Part shown: piece after piece, positions 27,801 to 36,507 of the stretch
Position numbering within the stretch: position 1 is the first letter of the stretch
How the letters are laid out: every line of letters starts with the position of its first letter
Assembly (NCBI RefSeq): GCF_040581415.1
Contig: NZ_CP114014.1
Location: 5,022,001 to 5,086,000, forward strand
From: Paraconexibacter sp040581415
GTDB lineage: Bacteria; Actinomycetota; Thermoleophilia; Solirubrobacterales; Solirubrobacteraceae
DNA length: 64,000 bases
Direction: 5' to 3'
Translations under genes and position numbers: made by a program
Notes under the pieces: model-generated
What the model was told of the DNA's origin: nothing
What the model saw: only the letters and a program-made list of their open reading frames with translations
The model's database searches: none

Positions 27801-28547
27801 CTGCAGCTAGACGCGGCGGCGACGGCGGCCGAGGCGGCGCTGGCCGAGGCGCAGGCGCGCGCCCGCGCCGCGGAGTCGGTGGGTGCCCGCGCGCAGGACG
27901 ACGCGGCCGTCGAGTCCGAGGCGGCCGCTCGCGCCGCCACCGAAGCTGCAGCCGCCGAGGCCCGCGCGCACGCCGCCGAGGTCGCGCTCAGCACGGCCCG
28001 AGCGAGCGCCAGCGGCGACCTCGACGCCCTCGCGGAGGTGCAGGCCGCCGCGGCCGCCGAGGCCGCCGCCGCAGAGGCGCGCGCCGCCGACGCGGAAGCC
28101 GCCCTGGCCGAGGCACTCGCGCGGAGTCAGGACCAGGTCCACGCGGCGGAGGCGGCGCTCACGGAGGCCCGGGCGCACGCGGCCGATCAGTCCCGGGCAG
28201 CGGAGGCCGCGCACGCGCGCGCCGACGACGAGGCCGCCCACGCCGCCGAGGCCTGGGCCCACGCCGAGCACCACCGCGAGGAGGCCGAGGCCTACCGGCG
28301 CGCCGCGGCCGAGGGGCTCGACCCGGACGACGTCCAGCTCGCCCCGGCGCCGGTCCGGCTGACCAAGCGCACTGCGGCGCTCGACGGCCCGCGATCGCGG
28401 AGCGCGACGGTCCCCCAGCCGGCCCCGGGCCGCGCCGTCGCCGGCCGGGCCCTCACCGAACGCCTGATCGGCGTGGCCCTGCTGCTGATGGCGATCACCG
28501 CCGGTGTCGCGCTCGTGCTCGGCCTCGTGAAGATCGCCACGGCCTGA
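18840..28547 (+). CDS. Giant 3,235-residue tail-anchored coiled-coil protein
   Basis: One uninterrupted frame of 9.7 kb. Residues 1-103 look like a beta-rich domain (FAVELFERVDASPG, VAFALDGGDEVLVDLP). A Pro/Ala linker follows, then about 3,000 residues (140 to about 3150) of Ala/Glu/Arg-rich helix almost free of proline. The coil has exact periodic stretches: 11-residue units at 593-647 and 833-909, 22-residue units at 1544-1653, and 14-residue units at 2786-2995. A Pro-containing linker precedes a single C-terminal membrane helix (LIGVALLLMAITAGVALVLG, near 3208-3231) ending KIATA. There is no signal peptide, so the coil should face the cytoplasm. A fully extended helix of 3,000 residues would be about 450 nm long. 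I see no cysteine. It has no recognisable enzyme domain. A scaffold or cytoskeletal role, as for Streptomyces Scy/FilP, is inference. Composition matches its neighbours, so recent transfer is not indicated. Confidence 0.85.
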   Translation: MSSRQPTFAVELFERVDASPGTVLLRLQGTWRAPQRERLPSPVLLLDDGRRTKRLPPLPGPDDASPLATPEGTTWRAAFRVSADLLGPRVAFALDGGDEVLVDLPPPERRAAPVRGAPAAEPGAGPEAADVVVAGDGPAVVELRRAMAAERRRRQEAEKVAVERRDALRRLEARLAEERRARAEAEARVDAERRARADLETQAQEQASEREQAGGYLASLEAHVAELMKDQRTAVDTAQRAAKETDAARAELAQAHALERDLKSALRQARIDRENAVVATREELGAKLSSFREQARAEAQGLVERAAAEVDAARSAAAAEADAAARAELTGAVQAADEARAVAEVAAARAREDAAAARAAADTAQSGAQESARAAEAAALEQAAAEAAAQDAAARSAAAVAGAEQDRERAAAELAAAQAQAQAAEQAARDAAAQAEARAASAEADRVQAQAAAEDALAEARQASARAAAAEAGAAAAVAAAEEALAQGEAERDAARAEAEGDRAEAAQAAARVADAEARAAAAAADAAAARDAAEAAQARSTELEGDALTALAAQAAAEDEATRTQAGLAVAVEARETAMAAATAAGAEAEQAVTAARAEAERAVAAAQAEAEESVAAARVESEQAVAAAQAHAEESIAAARAEAQTLADSVQDRAAAAVDEAEQRRAAAEAAAAAAVDEAEQKGAAAQSAVDAAVAEAERRVAAADAAARQAAEAAKASAEKAAAAEEEAATAARRATAAEAWADKSDRTASERVTGAEQTARAAIEAADARVLRAQEDARRAVADAEARAAEIGEAAARAERDAQAAVAAAEAAAGAAQADLTAAVEAAQREAAAAVEAAISDSAAAIEAARAGSRETVEAARAEAAAAVAAAQRDAAAAVDAAHTEAAAATAAAQRDAEAAIAAAQAEASEARRDAEGASLTIRAEAETAIDDARAEGAAAVDASRAQAAEALNAAQAEAEAAVAAARKEADDAVAAVRAEADAATAAAVAAARAEATAAREVARERADRELADARAALASARDEAAASAEAVAAARTEAEGTVAAARAVAEAQIATARAEADDRTSAVEAEAQAKLESVEAAAEATVRAAREQGAEAIDAARADALAARSEADAAQQAAASAIAAAERQQAEHEAERREIAATVDRAREETEAARAELAAAEREAAAAVDAAQAAADAARAEAAATAEVVEADAAASVRAALSVAANKVQEARREATAAVDAAHADAAAAVDRARAEAAGAAEAEIEAARAAEREQAQSQLDAALTAEREQSRVKLDTALSAEREQGQVTLDAARADADAAVQAAEAAAAAASQDLQQVQAQAAAALEQARAESAQELADAAAAVEAARAEQARAASAHEQLRVEHAQAQAQTAAALVAAQAEHDEVQAQAAAALEEARAEHARAQAQAAAALDEARAEAAALADRARTEATAVESAEADAAAARAELDAARADAARAADEAQAAVERARADAATAVASAQAEASAAVDSARAEANAAVAGAQAEATAAVDAANARTASVRADLDAALADADAIAAQARTDADAAIEAIRTEALQQAERARTDADAAIQAVRGEAREQADQARDAADAAAEAARTEALQQAEQARVEADAAIEAARAEALRQADQAREEADAAIEAARAEARRQADQARAEADAAVETAQAESAAVRAELDLARDEAARSAEAATTAAAAAAQQAQDDAAAMDAGREELARVRAEADAAIEAARTEAARAVEAVHADAATAAAAARAAADEALASARSEAEAELGAARADAVQRIEAADAAIRAEAARRLDAVEATIRADAAQRIDAAETAAEAAVAAARSEAAAAVAQAVADAEAAAAAAAAESEQVRSEATAALEAARTDAAEAQRSAADAAERAQAEAATALAAARSEAEAAVEAVRAAAATELDEARQEAAAAVAAAEEDASTRVAAAEAVAADLTARLAATEDDTSTRLAAAEADAAGRIADAEARASAAADAARAAADTAVSEARAEAQDALVLAEQAQQHAAVAEARADAEADRAEQAEAQAAAAAAVATAAQEDRSATEARALTAVAAAEERVGTAEALAAEAQAQAAKATDQVAAGVAEAEMLLEALAAAERGAAEAATAAAAELNTVRTAARAAADQAIADREAAVAGVRERAQRALSERDAAVADAKREAEFAAEHARDRALAEAKAERDELVAAHQRQTSQRLADKDAALAAAHAEHLDAADSAIAALAAVAAERDADRAAAADAAAEAAAALAREQQATAEAAAARDAVAEQLAAAELRIEQTVGALAAAQQSAAREADARAVVTGERDEAVATVQDLQERVGALRSQVRGLEGSVQLSSGEAAARAELEERLAAEGRRRLELEREAAELPTLRAALQEHAGVRRAAEARTDELAAALAEARTALAEAVGRADALENDTSAAVDQHRAASDDAEAQIAALTAELAAARAAAEVAAATEASRSDELAALSAELAAAREAAQQEASGHTDAAEQRAIALAAADERATELDAVRAELAATQEELAAARREAEDAGGRHDDEAAARTTAEQQAAELAEEHATTAALLADAREDQRVLEDQLRVLAEDRDAAAARGVELEAELAALRGAVETSTSGRDDLDARVAELRTELDATTEARAAAEAALADEHEQRTQVEAALTVAQEQRTRAEAAAAEHERLRTEAEIDHDLAIDDAERAEQQAERLEAARAAAVADAEEARERLAAAESAAEAAAATAAAAEARAVAAEASTLELAARAEDAEGRAADALRALAAHEASGRQHSALAQDAHAARAAAETESQDAGAARAAAEDEAREADSARTAAEADARTADAARVAAEAETEQAEAARLAAETETEQAEAARLAAEAETQQAEAARLAAEADAEQAAEARLAAEAETEQAEAARRAAEAETEQAEAARRVAEAELREADAARAAAEADAREADAARAAAEARARELTTARAAADAHAREADAARVAAEAEAREADAARAAAEEQALQLDAAATAAEAALAEAQARARAAESVGARAQDDAAVESEAAARAATEAAAAEARAHAAEVALSTARASASGDLDALAEVQAAAAAEAAAAEARAADAEAALAEALARSQDQVHAAEAALTEARAHAADQSRAAEAAHARADDEAAHAAEAWAHAEHHREEAEAYRRAAAEGLDPDDVQLAPAPVRLTKRTAALDGPRSRSATVPQPAPGRAVAGRALTERLIGVALLLMAITAGVALVLGLVKIATA
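20616..20780 (+). repeat. Five 33-bp units encoding 11-residue coiled-coil repeats
   Basis: Residues 593-647 of the giant protein divide into five 11-residue units of the type AVAAAQAEAEE / SVAAARVESEQ. The 11-residue (hendecad) period favours a straight or slightly right-handed coil. Confidence 0.8.
21336..21566 (+). repeat. Seven 33-bp units encoding 11-residue coiled-coil repeats
   Basis: Residues 833-909 divide into seven 11-residue units such as SDSAAAIEAAR, AEAAAAVAAAQ and RDAAAAVDAAH. No insertions break the register. Confidence 0.8.
23469..23798 (+). repeat. Five 66-bp units encoding 22-residue repeats
   Basis: Residues 1544-1653 form five 22-residue units, each made of two hendecads of the type xEADAAIEAAR + AEALRQADQAR. 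The DNA copies are similar but have drifted. Confidence 0.85.
27195..27824 (+). repeat. Fifteen 42-bp tandem units encoding 14-residue repeats
   Basis: Exactly 15 units of 42 bp encode residues 2786-2995 (two heptads per unit, type AAEAETEQAEAARL). The units at 27321-27362, 27363-27404 and 27405-27446 differ from one another by only one or two bases, which points to recent unit duplication. The outer units are more diverged. Confidence 0.88.
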
Positions 28548-28604
28548 GCTGCCCCGGCGACACGACGGGCCCGCGACACCCGCAGGGCGCTGCCCGCCGG
28601 CGGT

Positions 28605-31049
28605 CTAGGGAGTCGTCGGCGCGGCCGGGGCCGTCGTTCCCGGCGTCGCCTCGCCAGGCGTCGTCGTCCCCGGGGTCGTCGTCCCCGGAGTCACCCCCGG
28701 AGTCACCCCCGGAGTCGTCGTCCCCGGCGGCGGGGAACCCGTCACGCTGCCCGGCGGCGTGGACCCCGGGTCGGTGCCCGGGGCCCCGGCGATGGGGGAC
28801 GCGGGGTCCGGGGTGACCGTCCCCGTCGCGGCCGCGGGCGCCGGCGTCGCCGCCGACCCGGCCGCGGCCGGGAGCGGCGTGCCCGTCGCCGTCGCGCTCT
28901 CACCCGGAGGCGTCGCGAAGGAGATTGCGCGCGCCGCGAGCGTGCGCAGGAAGGGGTTGTGCGGGTCGAGCTCGAGCGCGCGCGCGGTCGCGTCGATGAA
29001 GCCCTGCCGGTCGGCCAGTGGCAGGGCAAGGGCCGCGAGCGCGTTCCAGGCCCGCGAGCTGTCGGGCTGCCGGCCGACCGCCTCGAGCAGGTCCTCGCGC
29101 GCCTCGAGGTCGCGGCCGCGGCGCTGCGCGATCGTCGCGGACACGAGCAGCGGCTCGATGCTGACGGGATCCAGACGCGCGGCCAGGTCGGCCTTCGCCG
29201 CCGCGCTGCGCAGCTGGTCGTCGGTCACGGCGTCCTGCCCGATGGCCGCCTGGGCAGCGTCGGACTTGCTCGCCGACCACGCCGGCAGGATGGCGGACGT
29301 GGCGTAGGCGAACAGCGCGATCGTCACCGCGACCACCCCGGCGACGGTCGCCGGCCGCAGCCGCCCCTCCCGCTCGGGGTCGACGAACACGACCACCCGC
29401 GGCGGCCCCGGCGCGGCGGCGGCCCCCAGCCCCGGACCGGGACCGGGCCCGGGACCGGACCCCGGCGCATCACCCGACCGCGTCACCCCCGCGACCGCCC
29501 CGAGCAGCAGCAGCGCCGGCAGCGTCACGCCCGGGATGTCCCAGTCCCACTCGAACAGCCCGTGGACGACCCACGCGATCGCCGCCGCCAGCAGCGCGAC
29601 GCCGAGCTCGCGCTCGCGGCCGTCCGGCAGTGCACGGACCCGTGCCACCGCTGCGAAGAAGAGCGCGCCCAGCCCGCCGTACGCCAGCAGCAGCCCGATC
29701 AGCCCGGTCTCGGCCAGGAACTGCAGCGGCACCGAGTGTGGCTGCGACACCGCGATCGTGTTCGGGCGGTAGAAGAGGTGCGTCGTGCGGAACGACCCGG
29801 CGCCGTAGCCCCCGAGCGGCTTGTCGGACCACGCCCCCAGCGCCTCGTTCCACCAGATCCAGCGGTTGCCGGACGTCGTGGTGGTCAGCCGCGACGGGTC
29901 GGTCTGCTTGTCCGCGGTCGGGATGGTGAAGTCGCGGACCACCTGGTGCACGTTCCCGGGTAGGCCGCGCGTGCCCGCCGTCGCCCCCAGGACGCCGAGC
30001 AGGACGACCGCGGACAGGGCGACCACGATCAGCCGTCCCACCGTGGCGGTCCGTGCGGCCGGCCACCGCAGCCGGTCCTCGTGCCGCAGCAGCGCCGCGA
30101 CCACCGCGATCACGATGACCGCGACGAGCGCCGTCAGCGCGAGCAGCTGGCGCCCGTCGTGGATCCGGGTCCCGAGCGGGATGCCGCTGGTCGACAGGCC
30201 GTCCTTCGTCAGCGCGAGCGCGAGCGGACCGGCGGCGGCCAGCGCGGCGACGACCGCCGCGACGAGCGTCGCCAGCCGATCGCGTCCCAGCACCGCGAGC
30301 ACGACGAGCGACACGGCCACGGCCACGATCGCCCCGCGGGAGTAGGTCATCCCGATGTCGATGATCAGGACGTAGATCGCCAGGACCGCCCCGATGCGCG
30401 CCGCACGGCCGCGGGTGACGTCACCCGCGATCCGCAGCGCGACCGGGATGCCCATCGCGAGCAGCAGCCCGAGCGCGTTCCAGTAGTCCAGCGGGGACTG
30501 CAGCCGGCTCAGGGTCCCAGCCTGGTTGAAGTCGACCCCCAGCAGGTTGACGCCCGGGATCGTCTTGATGCCGAGGCCGTAGAGCGCGACGACCACGACC
30601 AGCCCCAGGAAGCCGACAGCGAGCCGCTCGAGCGCGCGCGGCAGGTTCGCAGCGACGACGAACCCGAGCCCGGCCATCAGCGCGTACGCGACCGCGCGGT
30701 TGACCTCGGTCCACGTGCTGCTCGGGGCGACCGACCACAGCATCGTCAGCGCGCTCCAGACCGCGAAGGCCAGCAGGAGCAGCAGCCCGACGCGGGCCGA
30801 GCGCAGCCCGTCCGCCCGCAGTGCCGTCCGCCCCCCGACAGCCAGCGCGCCGACCGTCGGCAGCGCCAGCACGGCGAGCGCGAGCTGGACGCGGGTCTCG
30901 CTGGGCGTGTCGGTCGCGCCGTGCGCGAAGACGGCGTACGTCGTCGTGATCAGCAGCGCTACGAGCAGGCCGAAGGGCGCTCGCGATGCGGTGAGCCCGG
31001 CCGGCCGGTGGGGGCCCACGGACGTTGGCAGGGAACCGGAGTGAGCCAT
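28605..31049 (-). CDS. O-antigen ligase/polymerase-like membrane protein with TPR and Thr-Pro tail
   Basis: An 814-residue polytopic protein of the O-antigen ligase (WaaL/Wzy_C) family, which joins or polymerises lipid-linked glycans on the outer face of the membrane. About 12 helices occupy residues 20-560. The Wzy_C region is visible as GGYGAGSFRTTHLFYRPNT followed by QPHSVPLQFLAETGLIGLLL. A loop with Pro/Gly repeats follows, then one more helix and a TPR-like helical segment (residues about 620-720, with AKADLAARLDPVSIEPLL and ARALELDPHNPFLRTLAARA). The last 90 residues are repeated TTTPG/GVTPG units. The ATG at 31049 is used; a longer frame upstream is a shadow of the divergent gene. It is convergent with the giant gene. 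The glycan substrate is unknown. Confidence 0.82.
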   Translation of the reverse strand: MAHSGSLPTSVGPHRPAGLTASRAPFGLLVALLITTTYAVFAHGATDTPSETRVQLALAVLALPTVGALAVGGRTALRADGLRSARVGLLLLLAFAVWSALTMLWSVAPSSTWTEVNRAVAYALMAGLGFVVAANLPRALERLAVGFLGLVVVVALYGLGIKTIPGVNLLGVDFNQAGTLSRLQSPLDYWNALGLLLAMGIPVALRIAGDVTRGRAARIGAVLAIYVLIIDIGMTYSRGAIVAVAVSLVVLAVLGRDRLATLVAAVVAALAAAGPLALALTKDGLSTSGIPLGTRIHDGRQLLALTALVAVIVIAVVAALLRHEDRLRWPAARTATVGRLIVVALSAVVLLGVLGATAGTRGLPGNVHQVVRDFTIPTADKQTDPSRLTTTTSGNRWIWWNEALGAWSDKPLGGYGAGSFRTTHLFYRPNTIAVSQPHSVPLQFLAETGLIGLLLAYGGLGALFFAAVARVRALPDGRERELGVALLAAAIAWVVHGLFEWDWDIPGVTLPALLLLGAVAGVTRSGDAPGSGPGPGPGPGLGAAAAPGPPRVVVFVDPEREGRLRPATVAGVVAVTIALFAYATSAILPAWSASKSDAAQAAIGQDAVTDDQLRSAAAKADLAARLDPVSIEPLLVSATIAQRRGRDLEAREDLLEAVGRQPDSSRAWNALAALALPLADRQGFIDATARALELDPHNPFLRTLAARAISFATPPGESATATGTPLPAAAGSAATPAPAAATGTVTPDPASPIAGAPGTDPGSTPPGSVTGSPPPGTTTPGVTPGVTPGTTTPGTTTPGEATPGTTAPAAPTTP
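28634..28729 (-). repeat. 15/12-bp repeats encoding Thr-Pro-Gly tail
   Basis: Short imperfect units of the type GTCGTCGTCCCCGG and GTCACCCCCGGA encode TTTPG and GVTPG repeats near the C-terminus of the O-antigen-ligase-like protein. Slippage here could change tail length. Confidence 0.65.
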
Positions 31050-31062
31050 CGAACTGGGGGCG

Positions 31063-31072
31063 ACGCTAGCAT
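31063..31072. promoter_or_regulatory. Back-to-back -10 boxes sharing GCTAGC
   Basis: On the minus strand TAGCGT (31063-31068) lies 13 nt before the ligase ATG at 31049. On the plus strand TAGCAT (31067-31072) lies 11 nt before the ATG at 31084. The two hexamers overlap within the palindrome GCTAGC (31065-31070), so polymerase can hardly occupy both at once. Confidence 0.4.
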
Positions 31073-31083
31073 TGACCGGGCTG

Positions 31084-31806
31084 ATGCGCCCCCACCGCAG
31101 CCTGTCCCTCGCCGTTCTCTGCACGCTCCTGGTCGCCCTCGGCGTCCCGGCGGGCGCGCAGGCGGCAAGCGTATTCGAGCAGGTGTCGACGAACCTGATC
31201 AACAAGGGCGCGATCGAGCCGTGCAAGTTCACCTCGGCGGAGCTCACCAAGGCGAAGAACTCGGTGCCGCCGAACCTCGAGCAGTACGCACCGGACTTCA
31301 AGGACGCGGTCGACGCCGCGCTGAAGCAGCGCGCACAGGGCGTCTGCGACAAGAAGGCCGCCGGCACCAAGAAGAACACGGACACCGGCGCGGCCGTCGC
31401 GCCGACGACGGGTGGCGGCACGACCGGCGCGGCGCCCGCCGGCAACACCCCGGCGCAGGGCACTGCGGCGCCCACGACGAGCACCGCCGCCCCGACGACC
31501 CAGGCCGCCGTGACGCCCACGCCGCAGCCGGCGCCGTCCGTCACCCCCGCCCCTGTCGTCGCCGACGGCGCGATCCTCGCCGCCGCCCGCAACACCAGCT
31601 CCGACAGCGACCTGCCCGCGCCGTTCGTCGCGCTCGCCCTGCTTGCCGCCCTCGCGGCCCTTGCCGCCCTCGCCGTCTTCTCCACCCGCTGGCTCGCCTT
31701 CGAGCCGCGCTGGGTCGTGCGCTCGCGCCACGCCACCGCGGAGGCCGGGTGGCGGACGTCCGCCGCCTGGGCCGAGTTCCGCGACTGGCTGCGCCTCGGC
31801 CGGTGA
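31084..31806 (+). CDS. Exported single-pass membrane protein with Thr/Pro-rich stalk
   Basis: A 240-residue protein that I do not recognise. Residues 1-27 are a signal peptide (MRPHRSLSLAVLCTLLVALG ending in AQAA). A small folded domain with two cysteines follows (EPCKFTSAELTKAKNS and RAQGVCDKKA). Then comes a Thr/Ala/Pro/Gly linker, a membrane helix near residues 185-205 (FVALALLAALAALAALAVF) and a basic/Trp-rich cytoplasmic tail. The ATG at 31084 is preferred over the TTG at 31072. The stop codon overlaps the GTG of the MFS gene downstream as GTGA, so the two are co-translated. It may be a wall-spanning sensor or accessory protein. Confidence 0.7.
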   Translation: MRPHRSLSLAVLCTLLVALGVPAGAQAASVFEQVSTNLINKGAIEPCKFTSAELTKAKNSVPPNLEQYAPDFKDAVDAALKQRAQGVCDKKAAGTKKNTDTGAAVAPTTGGGTTGAAPAGNTPAQGTAAPTTSTAAPTTQAAVTPTPQPAPSVTPAPVVADGAILAAARNTSSDSDLPAPFVALALLAALAALAALAVFSTRWLAFEPRWVVRSRHATAEAGWRTSAAWAEFRDWLRLGR

Positions 31807-33266
31807 CCTCACGCCCGGGGCGGGTCGGCCCGGGCTACCTCATCCTGGCGGTCGTCACCGCCGCACAGATTTTGTCGACGGCGACGTCGCTCGTCGTTGC
31901 GGTGGCGGTCCCGCCGATCGGACGCGACCTGGGCGCGCACGGCACCGAGCTGCAGTGGGTGATCGACGCGTTCGTCCTGGTGCTCGCGTCGCTGCTGATC
32001 GCGGGCGGCGCCGCGGGCGACCGGTTCGGCCGCAAGGACGCGTTCCTCGCCGGCCTCGGCTGCTTCGCGCTCGGGTCCCTGGCCTGTGCGGTCGCGCCGT
32101 CGATCGAGTGGCTGCTGGCCGGCCGGGTGGTGCAGGCGCTCGGACCTGTCCTCGTCCTCCCCGCCTCGCTGGCGATCGTGTCCGAGACGTTCCCGGACCC
32201 GCGCGCACGCGCCCAGGCCATCGGCCTCTGGGGCGCCGGCTCGGGGATCGGCCTTGCGTCCGGGCCGACGTTCGGCGGCGCGATCGTGGACGCGGTCGGC
32301 TGGCGCGGGGTCTTCGCCGTCAACGTGCCGATCCTCGCCGTGCTCGCGGTGGTGGGGTGGCGGACGATCCCCCGCACACGGCCCGCCCCGCCCGAGCACC
32401 CGTTCGATGCGCGCGGCGCGGCGCTGCTGACGGCGGGGCTGGCGGGACTGACGTTCGTGATCATCGAGGGCCGCCAGGCGGGCTGGACCTCCGCGGGGAT
32501 CCTGATCGCCGGGACGGTGGCCGTGGGGGCCCTCGCGGCCTTCGCGGTGGTCGAGCGCCGCCACGTCGCGCCGATGGTCGACCCCGCCGTGCTGCGCAGC
32601 CGGGCGTTCGTCGTCGCGAACCTCAGCGGCGCCACGGTCTTCTTCGCGTTCACCGGCATCGTCGTGTTCATGGCGTCGTTCCTGCAGCAGGTGCAGGGCG
32701 AGGGGCCGGGGACGACGGGACTGCACCTGCTGCCGTTCGGTGCTGCCGTCGCACTGTGCGCCCCGGTCGCGGGGCGGCTGACCGGCCGGCTCGGGCCGCG
32801 CACGCCGATCCTGATCGGCCTGGGGCTCGCCTGCGCGGCGACCGTCGTGCTGCGCCTGAGGCTGGACGTCGACCTCGCCCGCGGCAGCCTCTGGTGGACG
32901 TTCGCGCTGCTCGGCGCGGGGGTCGGCCTCGCCCTGCCGCCGATGACGGTCACGGCGATCACCACGGTCGACCGCGCGCGGACGGGGATGGCGTCGGCGG
33001 TCCACAACGCGAGCCGGCAGCTCGGGCAGGCGCTCGGCGTCGCGGTCATCGGGGCGATCGTCCTGGCCCAGGCGGGCACCGCGGGCGACGGCGGCCGGCG
33101 CCTCACCGGCGCCGACGCCGCGGCGTGGACCAGCGGCCTGCACACGGCGCTGGCGGTCTGCGCCGCGCTGCTCGCAGCAGCGCTCGTGGGCGCGGCCGCG
33201 GTCCTTCCCCGCGGCCTGGCGGCGGCGCCTCCCGGTGCCCCTGCGAACGTCGCCCCGACCGGCTGA
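31803..33266 (+). CDS. MFS drug efflux transporter, DHA2 type
   Basis: A 487-residue transporter with the DHA2 pattern: helix 1 LSTATSLVVAVAVPPIGRDL, ELQWVIDAFVLVLAS, motif A-like GGAAGDRFGRKDAFL, and motif C-like GAGSGIGLASGPTFGGAIV. About 14 helices fit. The GTG at 31803 overlaps the stop codon of the preceding membrane-protein gene by 4 nt. It is followed by the long leader of nrdJ. The exported compound is unknown. Confidence 0.87.
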   Translation: MTSRPGRVGPGYLILAVVTAAQILSTATSLVVAVAVPPIGRDLGAHGTELQWVIDAFVLVLASLLIAGGAAGDRFGRKDAFLAGLGCFALGSLACAVAPSIEWLLAGRVVQALGPVLVLPASLAIVSETFPDPRARAQAIGLWGAGSGIGLASGPTFGGAIVDAVGWRGVFAVNVPILAVLAVVGWRTIPRTRPAPPEHPFDARGAALLTAGLAGLTFVIIEGRQAGWTSAGILIAGTVAVGALAAFAVVERRHVAPMVDPAVLRSRAFVVANLSGATVFFAFTGIVVFMASFLQQVQGEGPGTTGLHLLPFGAAVALCAPVAGRLTGRLGPRTPILIGLGLACAATVVLRLRLDVDLARGSLWWTFALLGAGVGLALPPMTVTAITTVDRARTGMASAVHNASRQLGQALGVAVIGAIVLAQAGTAGDGGRRLTGADAAAWTSGLHTALAVCAALLAAALVGAAAVLPRGLAAAPPGAPANVAPTG

Positions 33267-33283
33267 GACGCCGCCGCGGGCCC

Positions 33284-33453
33284 TATCCTGGATGGCACCG
33301 ATCTGACGTCGCGGAAATGGGTTTCTGCCCACGTTGCGGGAACTCTGCGCCGGTCCGTCCGACCCATGACGGACACTCCTTCGTTACCGCCAGATCATCA
33401 ATTTTGCCGCCGCAAATAGCGACTTTTGCGGCGTGAGAGGAGTCAGAGGGCCC
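33284..33453 (+). promoter_or_regulatory. nrdJ leader with 9-bp hairpin over the start region
   Basis: TATCCT (33284-33289) is a plausible -10 box, leaving a leader of about 160 nt that is less GC-rich than its surroundings. Near its end CGCCGCAAA (33408-33416) and TTTGCGGCG (33425-33433) form a perfect 9-bp stem with loop TAGCGACT. The stem ends just before the purine-rich stretch GAGAGGAG and the GTG start. This fits translational or attenuation control of nrdJ. I do not see a B12-box sequence, so a standard cobalamin riboswitch is not supported. Confidence 0.5.
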
Positions 33454-36333
<2,880 letters not shown>

Positions 36334-36374
36334 TTGATGGAGTAGGCCTGGCGGCCACACGAAAGCGATGTGAG

Positions 36375-36402
36375 CGACAGCCTCCCGTTCGGGAGGCTGT
36401 CG
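36375..36402 (+). terminator. Rho-independent terminator of nrdJ
   Basis: A perfect 12-bp stem, CGACAGCCTCCC and GGGAGGCTGTCG, with loop GTTC, is followed by TGTTT. It lies 42 nt after the nrdJ stop codon. Confidence 0.85.
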
Positions 36403-36507
36403 TGTTTCCGGGGCGGCGCGGCTCTCATCCGGCGACCGCCCGACCAGCGATCCCTCGCCCGGGCGCCGTTCTGGCGCCACCGTCTGCGCCGCCATGGTCG
36501 TGCTCGA

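Noticed and set aside
27195..27824. 42-bp repeats considered as a CRISPR array
   Set aside because: The units are contiguous without spacers, stay in one reading frame and encode a regular 14-residue coil.
31050..31736. N-terminal extension of the O-antigen-ligase-like protein
   Set aside because: The extension is antisense to the exported membrane protein gene and has no membrane helices or conserved sequence; the ATG at 31049 lies just after a -10 box.
33317..33436. Small CxxC protein gene upstream of nrdJ
   Set aside because: Only a little over half of its third codon positions are G/C by my count, far below neighbouring genes, and it has no Shine-Dalgarno sequence. Kept only as a low-interest finding.
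33267..33453. Cobalamin riboswitch upstream of nrdJ
   Set aside because: I looked for the B12 box and a GCCACTG-type core and did not find them; only a simple hairpin is supported.
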